The notes: generated from the letters alone by a model not told the origin. 40,448 bases of DNA from Gemmatimonadota bacterium (GCA_009835325.1 VXWP01000027.1:1-40448), one strand, 5' to 3'; shown: positions 8,227-16,778, numbered from the stretch's first letter. Program-made: numbers and translations.

Positions 8227-9408
8227 ATGCCGCGTAACAAGAAGGGACTGTCCACCCGCTCCGTGCATGGCGGGGAACACCGCGACAAACCGTTTTCGTC
8301 GGTGACCAATCCCATCGTCCAGACTTCCACCTACGTGTTCCAGAATACCCGGGAGTTGATCGAATACACCACGGGTGAGGTCGACCGGGAGGAATACGGA
8401 CGCTACGGCAACCCCACCAAGTCGGTGGCGGAGCGCAAGATCGCCGAGCTGGAAGGCGGTGAGGACGCCGCCCTGTTCTCTTCGGGGATGAGCGCCTTCA
8501 CCTCCGTGCTGCTCGCCATGCTCTCCTCCGGCGCCCATGTGATCGTCATGGACGAGTGCTACCGGCGCAGCCGCCAGTTCTGCCGGCAGATCCTCCCGCG
8601 GTACAACATCGACGTGACCTTCGTCAAGACGGGCGATTACGATGAACTGGCCTCGTCGATCACCTCGAAGACCCGGCTCATCGTATCCGAATCTCCCACG
8701 AATCCGTACCTGAACGTGATCGACCTGGAGAAAGTCGTGGAGATCGCCGATCGGCACCGGGTTAAGGTGCTGATCGACGGCACGTTCGCCACGCCCTACA
8801 ACCAGAAGCCGCTGGAATTCGGGATCGACCTGGTCCTCCACAGCGCCACGAAGTACCTGGGCGGCCACAACGACCTGCTGTCCGGCGCCGTCGTGGGCAG
8901 CGCGCCGCTTATTGCCGCCGTCCGCGAGTTCCGCGACGTCACAGGGGGCATCGTCGATCCGCACGGCGCGTACCTGCTGATCCGCGGCCTGAAGACCTTC
9001 GCCCTGCGCATGGAACAGCACAACGCGAACGGCCTGGCCGTCGCCCGTTTCCTGGAAGACCATCCGCGCATCCGGAAGACGTACTATCCCGGACTGGAAA
9101 GCCACGCGGGGCATGAAATCGCACGCAGGCAGATGAGCGGTTTCGGCGGCGTGGTGAGCTTCGAGGTCGACGGCGACATGGATACGACCATCCGCTTCAT
9201 CGACGCGGTGCGCATCCCCTACATCGCGCCGAGCCTGGGCGGTGTGGAGAGCCTGATCGAGCAGCCCGCCATCATGTCCTTCTATGAAATGGACCGGTCC
9301 GAGCGCCTCGAGATCGGCATCAAGGACGAACTCGTCCGGTTTTCCGTGGGGATAGAAAACGCCGACGATCTGATCGCCGACCTGGACCAGGCCCTGGGAC
9401 AGATCTAG
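8227..9408 (+). CDS. metB: Cystathionine gamma-synthase (plant-type, PLP-dependent transsulfuration enzyme)
   Basis: PLP enzyme of the Cys/Met metabolism family that would join an activated homoserine ester and cysteine to cystathionine, on the way to methionine. Lys209 in HSATKYLGGHND is the Schiff-base lysine, and Asp184 in IDGTFATP contacts the pyridine nitrogen. The segments EEYGRYGNPT, CYRRSRQFC, ESPTNPYL, DGTFATP, RRQMSGFGGVVSFE and YIAPSLGGVES match the chloroplast cystathionine gamma-synthase pattern more closely than enterobacterial MetB, as I recall those sequences. The 393-residue length equals the plant catalytic core without the N-terminal regulatory extension. Sulfhydrylase activity is an alternative. 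It follows the mutase by 87 nt on the same strand and may be in the same transcript. Confidence 0.85.
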   Translation: MPRNKKGLSTRSVHGGEHRDKPFSSVTNPIVQTSTYVFQNTRELIEYTTGEVDREEYGRYGNPTKSVAERKIAELEGGEDAALFSSGMSAFTSVLLAMLSSGAHVIVMDECYRRSRQFCRQILPRYNIDVTFVKTGDYDELASSITSKTRLIVSESPTNPYLNVIDLEKVVEIADRHRVKVLIDGTFATPYNQKPLEFGIDLVLHSATKYLGGHNDLLSGAVVGSAPLIAAVREFRDVTGGIVDPHGAYLLIRGLKTFALRMEQHNANGLAVARFLEDHPRIRKTYYPGLESHAGHEIARRQMSGFGGVVSFEVDGDMDTTIRFIDAVRIPYIAPSLGGVESLIEQPAIMSFYEMDRSERLEIGIKDELVRFSVGIENADDLIADLDQALGQI

Positions 9409-9415
9409 GCGGATC

Positions 9416-9455
9416 ATGGGTTGCGGGTTCTCAGGGACGGGTAACCCGCGACCAT
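9416..9455 (+). terminator. Hairpin after the cystathionine synthase gene, possible terminator
   Basis: GCGGGTT (9423-9429) pairs perfectly with AACCCGC (9443-9449), and outer ATGG/CCAT (9416-9419/9452-9455) extends the stem. No clear T-run follows, so intrinsic termination is uncertain. Confidence 0.35.
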
Positions 9456-9545
9456 CCGTTACCGTTCCTCAGATTCCGTCCTGACGTTCGATCCATCTTC
9501 CTGCATCGGTAATTCGATCGTGACCGCTGGTTCTATTCGAATCAG

Positions 9546-9573
9546 TTGTTACTTTAGCAGAAATGTTTATATT
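9546..9573 (+). promoter_or_regulatory. Candidate promoter of the MarR-type gene
   Basis: TTGTTA (9546-9551), 16-bp spacer, TATATT (9568-9573), in a stretch (about 9520-9620) clearly more AT-rich than the surrounding DNA. The start site would be about 50 nt before the ATG at 9632. Confidence 0.4.
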
Positions 9574-9631
9574 CAGAGAATAGTCGTTTTCTTCATGTGA
9601 TGTGTGAACCCACATTTCCAATAAGGCGATT

Positions 9632-10147
9632 ATGCAGAGAAAACCGACAACAGGCCCGGAAGGCAAGCTGATCGAAAGGTTCGTAAATGCGGTTGAACAT
9701 CTGAATCGCTTGATGTTCAGCGGTCGTATTACAGAACTCCGACGCCTGCACGTGAATACGCACCAGATGAACACCCTGTTCCTGCTGGGATACTTCGGCC
9801 CCTTGAAGATGAGCGCTATCGCGGGCGAACTGGGCACTTCGATCGCCCACACGACGATCATCGTGAAGAACCTGGTTCAAAAGGAGTATGTCAAGCGAGG
9901 CTCGAGTCCGACCGACCGCAGGTTGATTATCTGTGAACTTACCGATCTCGGCAGGGAAGCTACGGAAGTGTTCTTGAGTCACGCTCGACAGCGTGCGTTG
10001 CAGATCGCGGAGAGGTGGGATGCGGAGAGTCTGGAGTCCATGGTGGATTCGTTGGAGTTATTGTGGCAGACCGAAGACGAAGTACTGAAATCAGCAGGGG
10101 CAAATTCAAAGCGGCAAACTCCGGGGCCAGGACTCGAACCTGGATAG
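9632..10147 (+). CDS. MarR family transcriptional regulator
   Basis: Winged-helix regulator of the MarR family, binding DNA as a dimer. The fold is visible as N-terminal dimerisation helix, LKMSAIAGELGTSIAHTTIIVKNLVQKEYVKRG (helix-turn-helix) and SSPTDRRLIICELTDLGRE (wing, with the conserved DxRR). AAGGCG lies about 8 nt before the ATG. At 171 residues it is longer than most members. The last codons (TPGPGLEPG and stop) are read from the antisense of the tRNA-Gln gene at 10119-10190, a 29-nt overlap. No target gene is adjacent in an obvious divergent arrangement. Base composition is lower in GC than its neighbours, which may mean transfer. Confidence 0.85.
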   Translation: MQRKPTTGPEGKLIERFVNAVEHLNRLMFSGRITELRRLHVNTHQMNTLFLLGYFGPLKMSAIAGELGTSIAHTTIIVKNLVQKEYVKRGSSPTDRRLIICELTDLGREATEVFLSHARQRALQIAERWDAESLESMVDSLELLWQTEDEVLKSAGANSKRQTPGPGLEPG

Positions 10148-10190
10148 CCAGAACCAAAATCTGGTGTCCTGCCAATTGAACGACCCCGGA
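10119..10190 (-). tRNA. tRNA-Gln (anticodon TTG)
   Basis: Read on the minus strand, the gene begins TCCGGGG and ends CCCCGGA, giving a 7-bp acceptor stem with U1-A72 and discriminator G73. The anticodon stem is CCAGA/TCTGG around the loop TTTTGGT, so the anticodon is TTG. The T-arm contains GGTTCGAGTCC. The 3' CCA is not encoded. The 5' end is only 4 nt after the lipoprotein stop codon, and the 3' part is antisense to the end of the MarR gene. Confidence 0.95.
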
Positions 10191-10194
10191 ATAC

Positions 10195-10566
10195 TCACGG
10201 ACCGGTCGGCGTTTCTGACCGGAAGACTTCTACCCGCCACGCGATTTCGCACGCCCCCGTCTGCACGTTTCTTTCAGCCCGGTACCTGAGAATGGTATCG
10301 GCGGCGACTTCCACCGAGTTGCGGTCGACTCCCGCACAGGTAGGGGATTCCACCGACAGGATGTGCGTCCCCGGCTTGACGGACCGGAACTCCGTGTACG
10401 CGCCTACCGGCAGTTCCCTCGCGTCCCCCGCCAGGTCGACCTGAATGGCTTCGGTACTCTCCAGCGTGTTGTATACGGTCAGCACGAAGGTATCTTCGCC
10501 CCCGCAGGCCGCATGCACGAATGCCGCTAAAAACAGGGCAGCGACGCAACCGGCTCGCTTTCGCAT
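10195..10566 (-). CDS. Small probable lipoprotein of unknown function
   Basis: I do not recognise this family. From the ATG at 10566 it encodes 123 residues with a classic signal: MRKR, a hydrophobic stretch (CVAALFLAAFVHA) and an Ala-Ala-Cys-Gly-Gly junction that looks like a lipoprotein cleavage site, although His at -3 is atypical. The mature part is about 100 residues, predicted mostly beta, with two Cys (in TCAG and GACE) that could pair. The phrase FRSVKPGTHILSVES resembles PEGA-like or carboxypeptidase-regulatory beta-sandwich repeats. Upstream in-frame codons to 10674 are excluded because the promoter -35 box sits there; an ATG at 10593 is a second option. Four nt after the stop the tRNA-Gln gene begins. 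Confidence 0.65.
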   Translation of the reverse strand: MRKRAGCVAALFLAAFVHAACGGEDTFVLTVYNTLESTEAIQVDLAGDARELPVGAYTEFRSVKPGTHILSVESPTCAGVDRNSVEVAADTILRYRAERNVQTGACEIAWRVEVFRSETPTGP

Positions 10567-10645
10567 TGACCCTGAGCCGTTGTTTCCATCCATAAGAATA
10601 CCCGAAACAGTTGCCCTGACTACCGCGGTACCAGCGGCCCGGCTC

Positions 10646-10674
10646 AATCTACCCGGCCGGCCGCCGCGTGTCAA
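10646..10674 (-). promoter_or_regulatory. Sigma-70-type promoter of the lipoprotein/tRNA-Gln unit
   Basis: Minus-strand TTGACA (10669-10674), exactly 17 bp, then TAGATT (10646-10651). The transcription start would be near 10639, about 73 nt before the lipoprotein ATG. No other promoter is visible in front of the tRNA, so the two are probably transcribed together. Confidence 0.6.
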
Positions 10675-10761
10675 TCGGAAGTTGGCTGTTGACCCGACTT
10701 GACAGGTAGTCCGCGACAGCCGGCATCCCGAGTTGACCCGCGCGCCCGGGCCGTTATCTGC

Positions 10762-10790
10762 TTGACAGGCGGTCCAATCGATAGTAAAAT
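10762..10790 (+). promoter_or_regulatory. Strong sigma-70-type promoter of the solute-binding protein/two-component operon
   Basis: TTGACA (10762-10767), exactly 17 bp, TAAAAT (10785-10790). The start near 10797 rules out upstream in-frame starts at 10699 and 10789 and supports the ATG at 10846. Confidence 0.65.
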
Positions 10791-10845
10791 GTTGAAACTC
10801 ACACGATCCCCTCCTCCAGATCAGGTATTACTGGGCGGTGTTTTC

Positions 10846-12519
10846 ATGCTGAAAGCACGGCATCTCACGGTCAGAAACCTGCTTGCCTGCACGTCGATCC
10901 TGGGCCTGTCCCTGCTGTTTTTACCCGACGCGGTCCTCGGCCAGTCCCAGGTGCGTCCGGAGCCACAGGAGCGCCTTAATCCCCAGGACAGCCCGGCTTT
11001 GGAAGGCGGTGTGGTCACCATCGGCAAGGTGGCCGTCGGAGATCTCACCTTCCACCCCCTGTTCAACAGTCTCGGCGTGGAGCGGGAGATTGCCTCGTTG
11101 ATCTACGGCGATGGCCTGCTTCGCGTGGATGAATCGGGTACGCCGTCGGACGGGCTGGCCTATCTGCCCTTCAAGCTGTCGAACGGCCGCGACTGGGTGT
11201 TCCGGCTGAAACAGGATATTGAATTCCACGACGGGGAGCCGATGACGGCCGCCGACGTGATCTTTACGTACACGCGGTACAAGGCCGCCCGGGTGTACGA
11301 TCCCGTCTTCCACCGCTATTTCCAGAACATCGATCAGATTACCGCCCTCGACCAGCAGACCGTTCGCATCATCATGAAGTCGCCGATCGAAACCTTTCCC
11401 AACCGGCTCGCGACCCTGCCCATTCTGCCCCGTCACCAGATGGGCCCCGGCCTCTTCGCCGACGCCGGCGCGCACCTGGAAACGACCCGGCCAATCGGAC
11501 TGGGTCCGTACCGGGTCGCGTCATGGCCCGTCCACGATACGGTGACGCTCGAGGCCAATGAAACCTGGCACCAGGGCCGCGCGAGCCTGGACCGGGTGGT
11601 CTACCGGTTCTACCCCACGTCCGAATCCCTGCAGGCGGCTTTCATCATGCGGGAAGTGGATCTTATCGAAGTGGAACGCGACGGCACGCTGAAGGACCTG
11701 AAGCGGGCGCGGTCCGATGCGAAGATCCAGGCGATCGTACCCGGAAGCCGCGCCTTCTCGGCGGTGTTCTACAATCACCGGCATCCGCTGCTTGCAGATT
11801 TGGCCATTCGGCGCGCGCTGACCTTTGCCACGGACCGCCAGCGCATCCTGGAAGAGGTGCTCGTGCGCGGCGCCGGGGTGTTGGCCCAGGGTCCCCTGCA
11901 CCCGGATTTCGAGTTCAAGGGCGGCGACATGGAATTCGATTACCGTCCGCGCGAGGCCCTTGAGCTGCTGCGTCTGCAGGGCTGGGAGGACGGCGACGGC
12001 GACGGGTTCCTCGATCGGGAGGGACGGCCCCTCCGGTTCGAACTGCTCTTTCCCAGGGGACAGACCTCGGCCGAGAAGACGGTGCGGGTCGTCAAGCTGA
12101 ACCTGAACCATATCGGCATCCAGGTCGTTCCCGTGCCCGTTACCCAGAAGGAACTGGTCCAACGGCTCGGTATCGGCAGCTACGACGCGGCGCTGTTCGT
12201 GCAGGATTTCGAGCCCACGGCAGACGATCTCTACGCCGTCTTTCACTCGGAGAGCATCGGCCTGGGGAACATGCTCGGATACCGGAACCGCCAGGTCGAC
12301 CGCAACATAAACTTCCTCTTCGGGCTGCCCGACCAGTACCGGGCCGGACCCGTCTACCAGCAGCTCGAAATGCTTCTGGTCCGGGACCAGCCCTGCATGT
12401 TCCTCTACTTCGTGGATACCCGTTACATCGCGTACGATCCCACCTTGAATAACCTGGGCCGCCCAGGTGAAGCGCTCAGGTCGCCCGCGGCCTGGTTCCG
12501 GACCGAACACGCCCCTTGA
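10846..12519 (+). CDS. Periplasmic solute-binding protein, peptide/opine/nickel type (SBP_bac_5)
   Basis: Extracytoplasmic binding protein of the DppA/OppA cluster. A signal peptide (hydrophobic SILGLSLLFL, probable cleavage after AVLG) opens the 557-residue protein. The family signature follows: LIYGDGLLRVDE, the FRLKQDIEFHDGEPMTAADVIFTY block, then IGLGPYRVASW and ALTFATDRQRILEEVL. There is no lipobox, so it should be a soluble periplasmic protein. No ABC permease or ATPase gene is nearby; instead a sensor kinase follows at once, its ATG at 12534 lying 14 nt after the stop and a TTG alternative at 12516 overlapping the stop. A role as sensor input rather than transport is therefore plausible (inference). 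The start is chosen from the promoter and signal peptide. Confidence 0.85.
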   Translation: MLKARHLTVRNLLACTSILGLSLLFLPDAVLGQSQVRPEPQERLNPQDSPALEGGVVTIGKVAVGDLTFHPLFNSLGVEREIASLIYGDGLLRVDESGTPSDGLAYLPFKLSNGRDWVFRLKQDIEFHDGEPMTAADVIFTYTRYKAARVYDPVFHRYFQNIDQITALDQQTVRIIMKSPIETFPNRLATLPILPRHQMGPGLFADAGAHLETTRPIGLGPYRVASWPVHDTVTLEANETWHQGRASLDRVVYRFYPTSESLQAAFIMREVDLIEVERDGTLKDLKRARSDAKIQAIVPGSRAFSAVFYNHRHPLLADLAIRRALTFATDRQRILEEVLVRGAGVLAQGPLHPDFEFKGGDMEFDYRPREALELLRLQGWEDGDGDGFLDREGRPLRFELLFPRGQTSAEKTVRVVKLNLNHIGIQVVPVPVTQKELVQRLGIGSYDAALFVQDFEPTADDLYAVFHSESIGLGNMLGYRNRQVDRNINFLFGLPDQYRAGPVYQQLEMLLVRDQPCMFLYFVDTRYIAYDPTLNNLGRPGEALRSPAAWFRTEHAP

Positions 12520-12533
12520 CGGCGCGCAAAACC

Positions 12534-14417
12534 ATGTTTCCCAGAAACTTACGAGAAGGATTGTGGCCACGGCTGCTCGTGTCCCATATCGCGCTGGCCA
12601 CCATTCCGGTGCTGATCGTCGGACTGCTTCTGCTCGCGACGGCCCGCCGTTCCATCGAGGACACGGTAGCGGACGGCAACCTCGAGGTCGCGCGCCGGGC
12701 GAGTAACGAGATCCGCCTGTATATCGAACAGGCGCAGCGCGTGATCGACCTCGCCGCGGACAACATGGACATGATCGACGCGACGGACGCGGTGTACCAG
12801 CAGTTGATCGACAACCTGGTCATCCGCCAGGACTTCCTCAGCGAACTGTCCGTGCTTGACCTTGTGGGAAGCGAAAGGCTGACCACACGGCTCGAAGGGC
12901 CGTTGCGGGCACGGCCGGACCTGGCGCTTCCTTCGGAGGACGGCACCACGATCTCCCCGGTGTTCATTGCGGACGATGGCCTGCCCGCGGTGACGATCAC
13001 CGTGGCAGTGAGGCGTCTCGACGAGCACACGGGTTATCTCGCGGCGCGGGTGAGCCTGAAGGATATGTGGGACCTGGTGGACAACATTCAACTGGGGGAG
13101 GGACAACGGGAAGGATTCGGCAACGCCTACGTCGCGACCGGGAACGGCCGCCTGATTGCCCATCCGGAACGGGAAAGGGTGTACCGCCAGGACGATTTGA
13201 CCGGCTCTCCCGTCGGCACGGCGCTGGGTGAACAGCAGAGCGGCACGCTGGTCTACACCGGGGCGTCAGGCGAGATGGTCGCCGCCTTCGCGACCGTCGC
13301 GCCGATCGGGTGGAAAGTCGTCATCGAACAACCGGCGGACCGGGCCTTTGCCAGGTCGCGGGACATGATCGTGGGCATCAGCGTACTCATGGTGATCAGC
13401 GCGGCGGTCGCTTCGCTGATCGGTGTTCTCGTCGTCCGGAAAATTGTCCGACCGATCTACGAACTGGTGCGCGGCGCGCAGTTGTTCGCCCGGGGCAGGC
13501 TGACCCATACCATAGAAACGCCGGGCCATGGCGAACTGACGACCCTGGCCCGGGAGTTCAACCAGATGGCCCGCGAGTTGCTGGAGAAGGAACGCCGCCT
13601 GAAACAGGCCGAGCGACTGGCGACGCTGAGCAAGTTCGCCACCATCCTCTCCCACGAGATCCGGAATCCGCTCAATTCCATGATCATCAACCTCAGGATT
13701 CTCAAGCGGGACATGGAGAAGCAGAACGGCGACCTGGATAAACCGGGCGGGCACTATGAGAAGGTGATTTCGGAAATCTGGCGTATCGACAGCCTCGTCG
13801 AGAACTTCCTGAACTACGCCCGGCCGCCCGAACTGGTGCCTTACCCTCACGACATCAACGAGGTGCTCGACGAAGTCGTCGCCACCCACAAGGGCACGGC
13901 ACAGGAACGGGGCGTCCGCATCGACACCCGGTACCAGATAGGCGAACTGCCGGTATCGGTCGATGTCAACCAGATCAAGCAGGTGTTCCTGAATATCATG
14001 CTGAATGCTTTCGACGCCATGGAGGCCGGGGGCACGCTTACGATCTCCACGGAACAGGCGCCGCCCCGCAACCGCGGGGACCTGACCCTGGAAGGCTTCA
14101 GCGAAAGCCCCCGGGTCCACATTAAATTTGAAGATACGGGAAGGGGTATTGATCCCGACCGGCTGGATCGTATATTCGAGGTGTACTACACGTCCAAGTC
14201 GACCGGTACGGGCCTGGGCCTACCCATCGCCCAGCAGATCGTGGAGAAACACGGGGGCGTGATCTCGGTCGAAAGCACGCCCGGCAAGGGGACGGCCTTC
14301 ACGCTGACCCTGCCGGCGCTGGAAGCGGAAATCGCCGAGCCTTCCGCCGGAAAAGAAGGAACAGAGGTCATTCATGGAACGCATCCTGATCGCGGAAGAC
14401 GACCGGAACACCCGTGA
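12534..14417 (+). CDS. Membrane sensor histidine kinase (Cache-like sensor, HAMP, HisKA, HATPase)
   Basis: Inner-membrane kinase of 627 residues. Order: TM1 (about 15-37), a periplasmic sensor region of about 230 residues that looks like a dCache-type domain (it contains GNAYVATGNGRLIAHPE), TM2 (about 278-300), HAMP (KIVRPIYELVRGAQLFARGRLT), HisKA with the phospho-acceptor His near 374 in SHEIRNPLN, then HATPase with N-box (NIMLNAFDAME), G1 (DTGRGI) and G2 (GTGLGLPIA). All catalytic motifs are intact. An in-frame TTG at 12516 overlaps the preceding stop (TTGA) and is an alternative start. The 3' end overlaps the response regulator by 44 nt, so kinase and regulator are almost certainly partners. 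This is the NtrB/ZraS type of kinase that pairs with sigma-54 activators. Confidence 0.92.
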   Translation: MFPRNLREGLWPRLLVSHIALATIPVLIVGLLLLATARRSIEDTVADGNLEVARRASNEIRLYIEQAQRVIDLAADNMDMIDATDAVYQQLIDNLVIRQDFLSELSVLDLVGSERLTTRLEGPLRARPDLALPSEDGTTISPVFIADDGLPAVTITVAVRRLDEHTGYLAARVSLKDMWDLVDNIQLGEGQREGFGNAYVATGNGRLIAHPERERVYRQDDLTGSPVGTALGEQQSGTLVYTGASGEMVAAFATVAPIGWKVVIEQPADRAFARSRDMIVGISVLMVISAAVASLIGVLVVRKIVRPIYELVRGAQLFARGRLTHTIETPGHGELTTLAREFNQMARELLEKERRLKQAERLATLSKFATILSHEIRNPLNSMIINLRILKRDMEKQNGDLDKPGGHYEKVISEIWRIDSLVENFLNYARPPELVPYPHDINEVLDEVVATHKGTAQERGVRIDTRYQIGELPVSVDVNQIKQVFLNIMLNAFDAMEAGGTLTISTEQAPPRNRGDLTLEGFSESPRVHIKFEDTGRGIDPDRLDRIFEVYYTSKSTGTGLGLPIAQQIVEKHGGVISVESTPGKGTAFTLTLPALEAEIAEPSAGKEGTEVIHGTHPDRGRRPEHP

Positions 14418-15723
14418 GGGGCTGGTCGAGTTGCTGTCGGGCGAGGGGTACGAAGTCACGGGGGTGGCGGACGGGGAACAGGCCTATGAAACGGCCAGGA
14501 ACGGCCAATTCGACGTCTTGCTCACGGATATGAAAATGCCCCGGGTCAACGGCCTGAACCTGATCAAGCGCATGACCGGCACTTCGCCGGAAACGAGTAT
14601 CATCATGATGACGGCCTTCGCCACCGTGGAGACGGCCGTCAAGGCCATGCGCGACGGCGCTTTTACCTATCTGACCAAGCCGGTGAAGTTAGAGGAACTG
14701 CTCGCCACCATAGAAGGCGCGCTGCAGGAGAAGAAGAACCGGCGGCGCACAAATGCATCACCCAGACCGTCTTCCATCCCCGATCCGGACATCATCGGCG
14801 AAAGCGCCCGGATCAGGGACATCTTCGACCGCGTGGAGAAAGTCGCCAGGGCCAATACCACGATCCTGCTGCTCGGTGAAAGCGGTACGGGCAAGAGCCT
14901 GATCGCCCGGGCGATCCACGCCAGAAGCTACCGGAAGGAACATCCATTCGTGGATGTGAGTTGCGCCTCCATTCCCGAAAGCCTGCTGGAAAGCGAACTC
15001 TTCGGGACTGAAAAAGGGGCGTACACCGGCGCACTGAGCACGACGCGCAAGGGGTATTTCGAGCGGGCGGCCGGCGGGACGATCTTTCTGGACGAAATCG
15101 GCGAGATCAGCGGGGCCGTCCAGGTCAAGCTGCTGCGCGTGCTGCAGGAACGCCGGTTCGAACGGCTCGGCGGCACGGAACCGTTGCACATCGACGTCCG
15201 GGTGATCGCGGCCACCAACCGCAACCTGGAGGACGCGGTCGCCGAGGGGCGCTACCGGCAGGACCTCTACTACCGGTTGAACGTCCTGCCCATCGTGGTG
15301 CCGCCCCTTCGCGAGCACCGGGACGACATCCCGCCGCTCATCGACTACTTCATCCGGAAGTACACGCGGGAGAACGGCCTCGGCGACAAGTATATCTCCG
15401 AGGAAGCCCTGGAGATCTGCACGAGGTACGACTGGCCCGGGAACATCCGGGAAGTGGAGAACGCCATCGAGAGCGCCGTCGTATTGAGTGACGGAGAACG
15501 CATCCTGCCGGAACATTTACCCGGCTTTCCCAACGCGCACGCGATCGAAGCGGCCGAGGTCCCCGTCCAGGGGTCACTCAAGGACTCCAGGGGACAGGCC
15601 GAAAAACGCCTCATCCAACAGGCGCTGCTGGAATCCGGCGGAAACCGGACGCGCGCGGCGGAGGCTCTCGGCGTCACGGTCAGGACCATCCAGTACAAGA
15701 TCAAGAAATACGGTCTTCAGTGA
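14374..15723 (+). CDS. NtrC-family sigma-54-dependent response regulator
   Basis: A complete 449-residue activator. The receiver domain has the acidic pair (AEDD), phospho-acceptor Asp52 in LLTDMKMP, and Lys102 in LTKPVK. The AAA+ domain has Walker A GESGTGKS (168-175), the sigma-54 contact loop GAYTGA (215-220) and Walker B GGTIFLDEIGE (234-244). The C-terminal Fis-type helix-turn-helix is GGNRTRAAEALGVTVRTIQYKIKKYG. GAGG sits before the ATG, and the gene overlaps the kinase by 44 nt. GAYTGA rather than GAFTGA is a common functional variant. Its targets should carry -24/-12 promoters; one such element lies at 16779-16793 before the TonB receptor gene. Confidence 0.95.
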   Translation: MERILIAEDDRNTREGLVELLSGEGYEVTGVADGEQAYETARNGQFDVLLTDMKMPRVNGLNLIKRMTGTSPETSIIMMTAFATVETAVKAMRDGAFTYLTKPVKLEELLATIEGALQEKKNRRRTNASPRPSSIPDPDIIGESARIRDIFDRVEKVARANTTILLLGESGTGKSLIARAIHARSYRKEHPFVDVSCASIPESLLESELFGTEKGAYTGALSTTRKGYFERAAGGTIFLDEIGEISGAVQVKLLRVLQERRFERLGGTEPLHIDVRVIAATNRNLEDAVAEGRYRQDLYYRLNVLPIVVPPLREHRDDIPPLIDYFIRKYTRENGLGDKYISEEALEICTRYDWPGNIREVENAIESAVVLSDGERILPEHLPGFPNAHAIEAAEVPVQGSLKDSRGQAEKRLIQQALLESGGNRTRAAEALGVTVRTIQYKIKKYGLQ

Positions 15724-15744
15724 CAGGCTTCAGGATGGTACCGC

Positions 15745-16629
15745 ATGGAATCGACAATCCGTCCCGTCTCCGTCGTGATACCCACCTACAACCGGGAAGA
15801 CCGTCTGCCGTCGGCGATCCGGTCCGTCCTGGAACAGACAGCGCCGCCGGCCGAGATCATCGTGGTCGACGACGGTTCGACGGACGGTACCCCCGCCCTC
15901 GTCCGCACTTTTCCCGGTGTGCGGTTCCTGCGCCAGGAAAACCAGGGGGTGAGCGCGGCCAGGAATCACGGCATCAGCGCGGCGAAACACGATTGGATCG
16001 CCTTGCTCGATTCCGACGACGAATGGCTTCCCCGCAAGTTGGAAAGACAGTGGAGCGCGCTGGAACGGGATCCGCGATTCAGGTTCTGCCACACCGATGA
16101 GATCTGGATCCGCAAGGGCAGGCGGGTCAATCCCATGAAAAAGCACGCCAAGTACGGTGGACACATCTTCCATCATTGTCTGCCCCTGTGCGTCATCTCC
16201 CCTTCTTCCGCGCTGATACATCGTGATCTGTTCGAGCGCTTCGGCATGTTCGACCCGGAACTTCCGGTCTGCGAAGACTACGATCTGTGGCTGCGCATCT
16301 GCGCACGGGAACCCGTGCTTTATGTGGACGAACCCCTGCTGCTGAAGTTCGGCGGCCACGAGGACCAGTTGTCTCGCGCGTACTGGGGCATGGACCGTTT
16401 CCGCATACGCGCACTGGAGAAACTGATTCAAAGCGGCACTTTGGAAGACGAGGCCCTGACCGCCGCCCTGGATACCCTGTACCTGAAAATCGACATATAC
16501 GCCGCCGGCGCGGAGAAGCGGCGCAGGTTCGAGGAAGCCGATCGCTACCGGGACAAGAAACGGCGTTTAGCGGCCAGCCTGGCCAGCCTGGTCAGCCTGG
16601 CCCGTTACGCCGGGACAGAGGGCTGCTGA
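15745..16629 (+). CDS. Family 2 glycosyltransferase (GT-A fold)
   Basis: Predicted inverting nucleotide-sugar transferase of 294 residues. The GT-A pattern is clear: SVVIPTYNREDRL, IIVVDDGSTDGT, ENQGVSAARNHG and the metal-binding DSDD (89-92), then a catalytic-region CEDYDLWLRI. There are no transmembrane segments, so it is cytoplasmic or peripheral. It starts 21 nt after the response regulator stop with AGGATGG upstream, which suggests it belongs to the same transcript, although its link to the sensory genes is unclear. The C-terminal 70 residues are helical and basic. Donor and acceptor cannot be predicted. Confidence 0.9.
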   Translation: MESTIRPVSVVIPTYNREDRLPSAIRSVLEQTAPPAEIIVVDDGSTDGTPALVRTFPGVRFLRQENQGVSAARNHGISAAKHDWIALLDSDDEWLPRKLERQWSALERDPRFRFCHTDEIWIRKGRRVNPMKKHAKYGGHIFHHCLPLCVISPSSALIHRDLFERFGMFDPELPVCEDYDLWLRICAREPVLYVDEPLLLKFGGHEDQLSRAYWGMDRFRIRALEKLIQSGTLEDEALTAALDTLYLKIDIYAAGAEKRRRFEEADRYRDKKRRLAASLASLVSLARYAGTEGC

Positions 16630-16778
16630 ACCTGTGCAAATCCTTTCACATCGTTCCGAAGGAGATTTCCGGTTCACGTTCGCATTCCGCGCAGAATCCC
16701 CGCTTCCAGGGCGTTTTTATCCCGGAATTCCACGATTTTGAACGTTTCCGGCAGAAAATGGACGCCCTGTACGCCCGT

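Noticed and set aside
6433-9417. A 994-codon open frame on the minus strand opposite the mutase and cystathionine synthase genes
   Set aside because: It is fully antisense to two well-recognised enzymes, has no recognisable domains and low-complexity composition. Long empty antisense frames are expected in GC-rich coding DNA.
9409-10200. tRNA-Gln as an attachment site of an integrated element with the MarR gene as cargo
   Set aside because: No integrase, no duplicated tRNA 3' end and ordinary genes on both sides were seen; only the lower GC of the MarR region is suggestive.
12516-12533. TTG start of the histidine kinase overlapping the solute-binding protein stop
   Set aside because: Kept only as an alternative: neither start has a clear ribosome site, and the ATG at 12534 gives the more usual short cytoplasmic N-terminus.
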